A stretch of DNA of 64,000 bases from Sinorhizobium sp. 8-89 (GTDB lineage: Bacteria; Pseudomonadota; Alphaproteobacteria; Rhizobiales; Rhizobiaceae). A program made the translations under genes and the position numbers. Shown in pieces: positions 60,186-64,000 of the stretch (its first letter is position 1; the number at the start of each line of letters is the position of its first letter). The stretch covers positions 108,904 to 172,903 of the forward strand of contig NZ_JASKLR010000008.1 in assembly GCF_030124325.1 (NCBI RefSeq). The letters are read 5' to 3'. The notes under the pieces were generated by a model. That model worked only from the letters and a program-made list of their open reading frames with translations. It was not told where the DNA came from and did not search any database.

Positions 60186-61784
60186 TTATTCGGCGACGCT
60201 CAGGAACTTGCTCAAGTGCGCATTCGGCCCATTATCCTGCCAGCCCTTGACGCGGCTCGAGACGAGCCACAGGTCTGCCTGGGTCAGGAACGGCGCGATC
60301 GGCTGTTCCTTCATCAGCAGGGTCTCTGCTTCATGGAGGATCTTCGAGCGTGCCGCCGGATCCTGTTCTTCATAGGACTTCTTCATCAACGCGTCGAATT
60401 CGGCGTTTTCGAAGTGTCCATAGTTGAAGGTCTTGTTGGTGCTGAGGCTCAGCGCCAGGAAGTTTTCAGCATCCGCATAGTCGGCAACCCAGCCGGCACG
60501 GGCGACGTTGAACTTGCCGCCTTCCTGCAGGTAGGCGTAGTGCGACGACACGTCGAGGTTCACCAGCGAGACCTTGGCGCCGAAGGTGTTCTTCCACATG
60601 TCGGCAACAGCCGTTGCAACACGTTCATGGTTCGGGTTGGTGTTGTAGCGGATTTCGATGTTCAGCGGCTTGCCGCCCTCACCGTAGCCGGCCTCCTTCA
60701 TCAACTCGATTGCCTTGTCCTCGCGGTCGAGCTGCGACATGTCGGCAAAATCCGCCTTGGCGGGTTCGCCGTAGCTCTCGATACCCGGCGGCACCATCGA
60801 GTAGGACGGAAGCTGCGAACCGCTGTAGATCTCCTTGGCGAGGAAGTCGCGGTCGACCGCCATGGACAGCGCCCGGCGAACGCGAACGTCGCTATAGGGT
60901 TCCTGCCGCGTGTCGAAAGCATAGTAGTAGGTCGCCAGCGTCGGCGAGACATGGACCTGGTCACCGTAGGACGTGCGCAGCCGCTCGATCTGGTCGGCCG
61001 AGAAGTTGTAGGCGAGGTCCATTTCCTTTGCTTCGAAGCGACGCACCGAGGCGGCCTGGTCGTCGATCGGATAGAAGATCACCTTGTCGAGCTTGACGTT
61101 GGCGGCATCCCAGTAATTGGCGTTCTTCTCGACCGTCAGGCTGTCGTTCGGCACATGGGCGGTCAGCTGGAACGCACCGTTCGAAACCATCACGCCCGGT
61201 TTGACGAAATCGGCGCCGTTCTTCTCGACGCTTGCCTTGCTGACCGGAAGCGCGGTCTGGTGCGCGAGCAGCTCCAGGAAGAAGGGCGTCGGGCGCTCCA
61301 GAGTGATTTCGAACGTCTTTTCGTCGACGGCCTTCACGCCGAGCTGGTCGACCGGCACTTCGCCCTTGTTGACCTTTTCGGCATTCTTGATCGGGAAGAG
61401 AATGTTGGCGTATTCGGCGGCAGTCTTCGGATCCTCCACACGGCGGAACGAGAAGGCGAAGTCTTCGGCCGTTACCGGCGAACCGTCCGACCACTTGGCA
61501 TCGGCGCGCAGCTTGAAGGTGTAGACGGTGCCGTCATCCGAAAGCTCCCAGGTTTCGGCGGCACCCGGAATGATCTTGCCGGCAGCGTCGTAGATCGTCA
61601 GGCCTTCATAGAGATCCTTGAGGATGAACTCTTCGATGTTGATTGACGTGTGGGCCTGGTCGAGCGTCTGCGGCTCGCCGGCGTTACCGCGATGAAGCAC
61701 CGCTTCCGCGAGTGCAGGGCTTGCGCCGATCAGCAGCGAGCCAAGCAACGCTGCGGCGCTGAGTTTAAGTTTCAGTGAGGTCAT
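60186..61784 (-). CDS. oppA: Periplasmic oligopeptide-binding protein OppA
   Basis: This 532-residue substrate-binding protein captures peptides for the importer. The signal peptide is KLKLSAAALLGSLLIGASPALAEA. The mature part starts LHRGNAGEPQTLDQAHTSIN and has LYEGLTIYD, WELSDDGTVYTFKLRADAKWSDGSPVTAEDFAFSFRRV and the family ending. GGAAGGAG lies before the ATG at 61784. It is the first gene of the opp operon. Short ORFs with purine-rich leaders lie just upstream on the same strand. Confidence 0.94.
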   Translation of the reverse strand: MTSLKLKLSAAALLGSLLIGASPALAEAVLHRGNAGEPQTLDQAHTSINIEEFILKDLYEGLTIYDAAGKIIPGAAETWELSDDGTVYTFKLRADAKWSDGSPVTAEDFAFSFRRVEDPKTAAEYANILFPIKNAEKVNKGEVPVDQLGVKAVDEKTFEITLERPTPFFLELLAHQTALPVSKASVEKNGADFVKPGVMVSNGAFQLTAHVPNDSLTVEKNANYWDAANVKLDKVIFYPIDDQAASVRRFEAKEMDLAYNFSADQIERLRTSYGDQVHVSPTLATYYYAFDTRQEPYSDVRVRRALSMAVDRDFLAKEIYSGSQLPSYSMVPPGIESYGEPAKADFADMSQLDREDKAIELMKEAGYGEGGKPLNIEIRYNTNPNHERVATAVADMWKNTFGAKVSLVNLDVSSHYAYLQEGGKFNVARAGWVADYADAENFLALSLSTNKTFNYGHFENAEFDALMKKSYEEQDPAARSKILHEAETLLMKEQPIAPFLTQADLWLVSSRVKGWQDNGPNAHLSKFLSVAE

Positions 61785-62542
61785 TGTTTTTTTCTCCTTC
61801 CCCTCGTTTTGGGTTGTGATCGCAGGAGAGAAGGGCAAATTCTCAACAAAGGCAAGGCGCTTTGTGCGGAAAATTGCATCCTCCTCTATAGAACGTCATT
61901 TTCATAGACGCATAAGTTGTATTTCGTTTGCGGTGGTTTTCGTCGCTTTTGCGACTTCGATCAGGCTGAACAGCGATCGCCGGAATGGCAGACTGTAACG
62001 TTTTAGATCGGATTCAAACATCGACACTTCTCCTCTTGGAAACGTCCTGAAAAGGGCGTCATGCAAAGTTCGTGAATTGATGCGGCACTTTACGTAATAT
62101 GCGAAAAAATTTGCGGCACCTGTCGCAATCTTTTTGCAACATCATGCTTCCGCGCCGATGGCGCCACTGCGTCAGCGATGTGCGATTTGGACGCCGGCGC
62201 CTATCGCCGGCCACCGATATCTGCTCCTGTTCCCCGCTCCGTGCGCCACCGTGTCAGCACCACCAGAAAGCGAAAGCCGCGATTTCTTACCGTGCAATTT
62301 CTCATCCACAGCAAAATCCGCTGACGCACGTCCATCAAGTGCCCGGCCGTGCCGCTGCCCCCGTTGCCAAAAGACCCGCATGAATTATTGTGCCCCTGGC
62401 TTGGTGCGGCAACGTCCGTTCCAGGTCCGTCGGAGGGTGCTCAAAGCCGTCTTCGATGACCTCGCGGGCGGGCGCTGTTCTCAGCCGTGCCGCCTATCCA
62501 TGGCGCCCGGAGTGGAGGCGTCCAGCATCAGGGAGATCTCGA
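61785..62542. promoter_or_regulatory. Divergent opp / aldolase regulatory region
   Basis: A 758-base gap separates oppA from the aldolase gene. The part near oppA (61785-62110) is AT-richer and holds a small ORF (61902-62021) and, on the + strand near 62067-62120, direct repeats of TGCGGCAC. The part near the aldolase (62130-62540) shows no gene with a start site. No sigma factor motif was assigned with confidence. Confidence 0.5.
61902..62021 (-). CDS. Candidate small ORF upstream of oppA
   Basis: An ATG at 62021 preceded by AAGAGGAGAA (7 bases away) opens a 39-residue frame, MFESDLKRYSLPFRRSLFSL and on, basic with one weakly hydrophobic stretch. It ends 117 bases before oppA, in the same direction. 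I do not recognise it. It could be a leader peptide or a small protein. The main support is its ribosome binding site. Confidence 0.4.
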   Translation of the reverse strand: MFESDLKRYSLPFRRSLFSLIEVAKATKTTANEIQLMRL

Positions 62543-63589
62543 ATGGCATTGATCACATTGCGGCAACTGCTCGACCATGCAGCGGAGAACAATTATGCGC
62601 TGCCAGCCTTCAATGTGAACAATCTAGAATATATTCAGGCCGTCATGCGAGCCGCCGACGCAACGGACTCTCCGGTGATCCTGCAGGCGAGCCGCGGCGC
62701 GCGTGCCTATGCCGGCGACGCCTTCCTGCGCCATCTGATCCTCGGAGCAGCCGAGGAGTATCCGCACATCCCGGTCTGTCTGCATCTCGACCACGGTGAC
62801 CAGCCGTCCACCTGCATTTCCGCCATCACCAACGGCTTCACCTCCGTGATGATGGACGGTTCGCTCGAAAAGGACGGCAAGACTGTTGCGAGCTACGAAT
62901 ATAACGTCGCGGTAACCGCAGAAGTCGTGAAGATCGCCCATGCGGCGGGCGTTTCCGTCGAGGGCGAGCTCGGCTGCCTCGGCAACCTCGAAACGGGTGC
63001 CGGCGACAAGGAAGACGGCCACGGGTTCGAAGGCAAGCTTTCCCGCGAGGAACTGCTGACGGATCCGGAACAAGCCTTCGATTTCGTCTCGAAAACCGGC
63101 GTTGATGCTCTTGCCGTCGCGATCGGCACAAGCCACGGCGCCTACAAGTTCACGCGCGAGCCCGACGGCGAGATCCTTTCGATCGACACCATCGCAAAGA
63201 TCAACAGGCGGCTGCCGAACACCCATCTCGTCATGCACGGATCGTCATCGGTCCCGGCCGATCTGCAGGAGCTTTTCAATGCCTATGGCGGCAAGATGAA
63301 GAAGACCTGGGGCGTGCCGGTTGCAGAAATCCAGAAGGCAATTCCGCTCGGAGTCCGCAAGGTCAACATCGACACCGATCTCCGCCTCGCCTTCACCGGC
63401 GAAATCCGCAAGCATCATCTGGAGCATCCGGACAATTTCGACCCGCGCAATTACCTGAAACCCGCGATCGCACGCATGACCGAGGTCTGCAAGGAGCGCT
63501 TCGAGGCATTCCGTGCCGCCGGCCAGGCCTCGAAGATCAGGGTGCTGCGCCTGCCGGAAATGGCCAAGCACTACGTCAAGGCCGCCTGA
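62543..63589 (+). CDS. fba: Class II fructose-bisphosphate aldolase
   Basis: This zinc-dependent enzyme splits or makes fructose-1,6-bisphosphate in glycolysis, gluconeogenesis and the Calvin cycle. The 348-residue protein has [29 protein letters not shown] with zinc His and catalytic Asp, VEGELGCLG with the Glu, GTSHGAYKF with a zinc His, HGSSSVP, and [13 protein letters not shown]. The pattern fits the CbbA/Fba type of proteobacteria. GGGAG precedes the ATG at 62543. No other Calvin-cycle gene is in the window. Confidence 0.95.
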   Translation: MALITLRQLLDHAAENNYALPAFNVNNLEYIQAVMRAADATDSPVILQASRGARAYAGDAFLRHLILGAAEEYPHIPVCLHLDHGDQPSTCISAITNGFTSVMMDGSLEKDGKTVASYEYNVAVTAEVVKIAHAAGVSVEGELGCLGNLETGAGDKEDGHGFEGKLSREELLTDPEQAFDFVSKTGVDALAVAIGTSHGAYKFTREPDGEILSIDTIAKINRRLPNTHLVMHGSSSVPADLQELFNAYGGKMKKTWGVPVAEIQKAIPLGVRKVNIDTDLRLAFTGEIRKHHLEHPDNFDPRNYLKPAIARMTEVCKERFEAFRAAGQASKIRVLRLPEMAKHYVKAA

Positions 63590-63683
63590 TCAAGACGGCG
63601 GGCGGCGATCGAGGCGCTGCGCGTAGCATCCAGGCGAGCACTTACAAACAACAAAGGTAAAGTTGCGACGCGGTGTGCCTGAA

Positions 63684-63705
63684 AAGCACGCTGAGTTGCT
63701 TTTTT
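63684..63705. terminator. Bidirectional terminator-like hairpin
   Basis: AAAAGCA and TGCTTTT form a 7-bp stem with loop CGCTGAGT, followed by further T's. It lies between the aldolase and the convergent ABC exporter gene, 8 bases from the latter's stop. Confidence 0.5.
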
Positions 63706-63712
63706 GCGGAGT

Positions 63713-64000
63713 TCAGCCTTGGCGCCCCACGCGCGTCTCGTGTTCGTAGAGCTGATCCATGCTTAGCGATGCGACGTCGGCCAATGGCGTCTGGCTTTTC
63801 ACACGGCCGCTGCCGAGCACCACCACGTCGTCGCAGAACGAAATCGTGCTGCGATGATGGCTGATCACGATGGTCGTGCGCCGGCCGGCCCTTAACCTCA
63901 ACGTCTCGACGATCGCGGCCTCCGACAGACCGTCGACAGCGTTGGTGGCTTCGTCGAGGATCAGAATTTGCGGGTCGCGCACCAGGGCCCGGGCGAGTGC
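63713..64000 (-). CDS. ABC exporter ATPase, 3' end only
   Basis: The last 96 or so codons of a minus-strand gene that begins outside the window. It includes ALARALVRDPQILILDEATNAVDG (Walker B region), TTIVISHHRSTISFCDDVVVLGSG with the H-loop, and a short tail. This is the end of an ABC ATPase of the exporter (MsbA/LapB-like) type. Substrate and membrane part cannot be judged. Confidence 0.85.
   Translation of the reverse strand, partial: ALARALVRDPQILILDEATNAVDGLSEAAIVETLRLRAGRRTTIVISHHRSTISFCDDVVVLGSGRVKSQTPLADVASLSMDQLYEHETRVGRQG

Overview
The window is high-GC, densely coded alphaproteobacterial DNA. It looks like a Sinorhizobium/Ensifer-type rhizobium. The left half reproduces, in order and orientation, the galactoglucan (exopolysaccharide II, exp/wg) cluster known from the S. 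meliloti megaplasmid pSymB. Cruciform-forming intergenic repeats of the RIME type, described from rhizobia, occur three times. No tRNA, rRNA, CRISPR array or intact insertion sequence was seen.

Layout. (1) 1-1722: a stretch with no convincing gene, then a small membrane protein (DUF2214-like) divergent from a TetR regulator, with two matching palindromes between them. (2) 1793-12986, minus strand: the wga operon. It holds wgaA (unknown), wgaB (double glycosyltransferase), wgaD and wgaE (pyruvyltransferase family), wgaF (secreted glycosidase-like) and wgaG-H-I-J (RmlA, C, B, D for dTDP-rhamnose). (3) 13156-15132, minus strand: wgcA (glycosyltransferase) and wggR (MarR-type regulator). (4) 15278-28292, plus strand: wgdA and wgdB (type I exporter), then wgeA (RTX protein) and wgeB-G (glycosyltransferases, methyltransferase, a membrane-anchored protein). 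(5) 28345-33407, plus strand: GalU, an alpha/beta-hydrolase-like protein and a large AsmA-family protein. Three copies of a CTTCAA-N3-TTGAAG element lie upstream of wgaA, between wggR and wgdA, and upstream of wgeA. They mark the probable WggR regulon.

(6) 33408-38255: a mixed region with a broken LysR gene, a MarR/DoxX divergent pair sharing three 12-bp palindromes, an RBBP9-like hydrolase, an HAD phosphatase, a PPP-type phosphoesterase and a small conserved rhizobial protein. (7) 38429-43831: an EptA-like phosphoethanolamine transferase divergent from an OmpR/EnvZ-type two-component pair, then an HPP-CBS membrane protein. (8) 43999-49714: a CecR-like TetR regulator followed by a translationally coupled ybhGFSR-type drug exporter. 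(9) 49750-51410: an esterase and a glyoxalase-fold dioxygenase resembling the mhqD/mhqO quinone-detoxification pair. (10) 51645-54832: a DctB/DctD-like two-component system with no dctA beside it and an altered sigma-54 contact motif (GAFPGA). (11) 54838-61784: an MscS channel and an oligopeptide ABC importer (oppABC and a fused oppDF). (12) 62543-63589: class II fructose-bisphosphate aldolase. The 3' part of an ABC exporter ATPase runs off the right end.

Functionally, the left half makes, decorates and exports an acidic galactoglucan under WggR control. The right half is mainly envelope, transport and sensing genes. No wholly new system was recognised. The best leads are the altered DctD, the repeat-marked regulatory regions, the unexplained dTDP-rhamnose genes and RTX export within the galactoglucan cluster, and an unannotated small ORF with a good ribosome binding site upstream of oppA.
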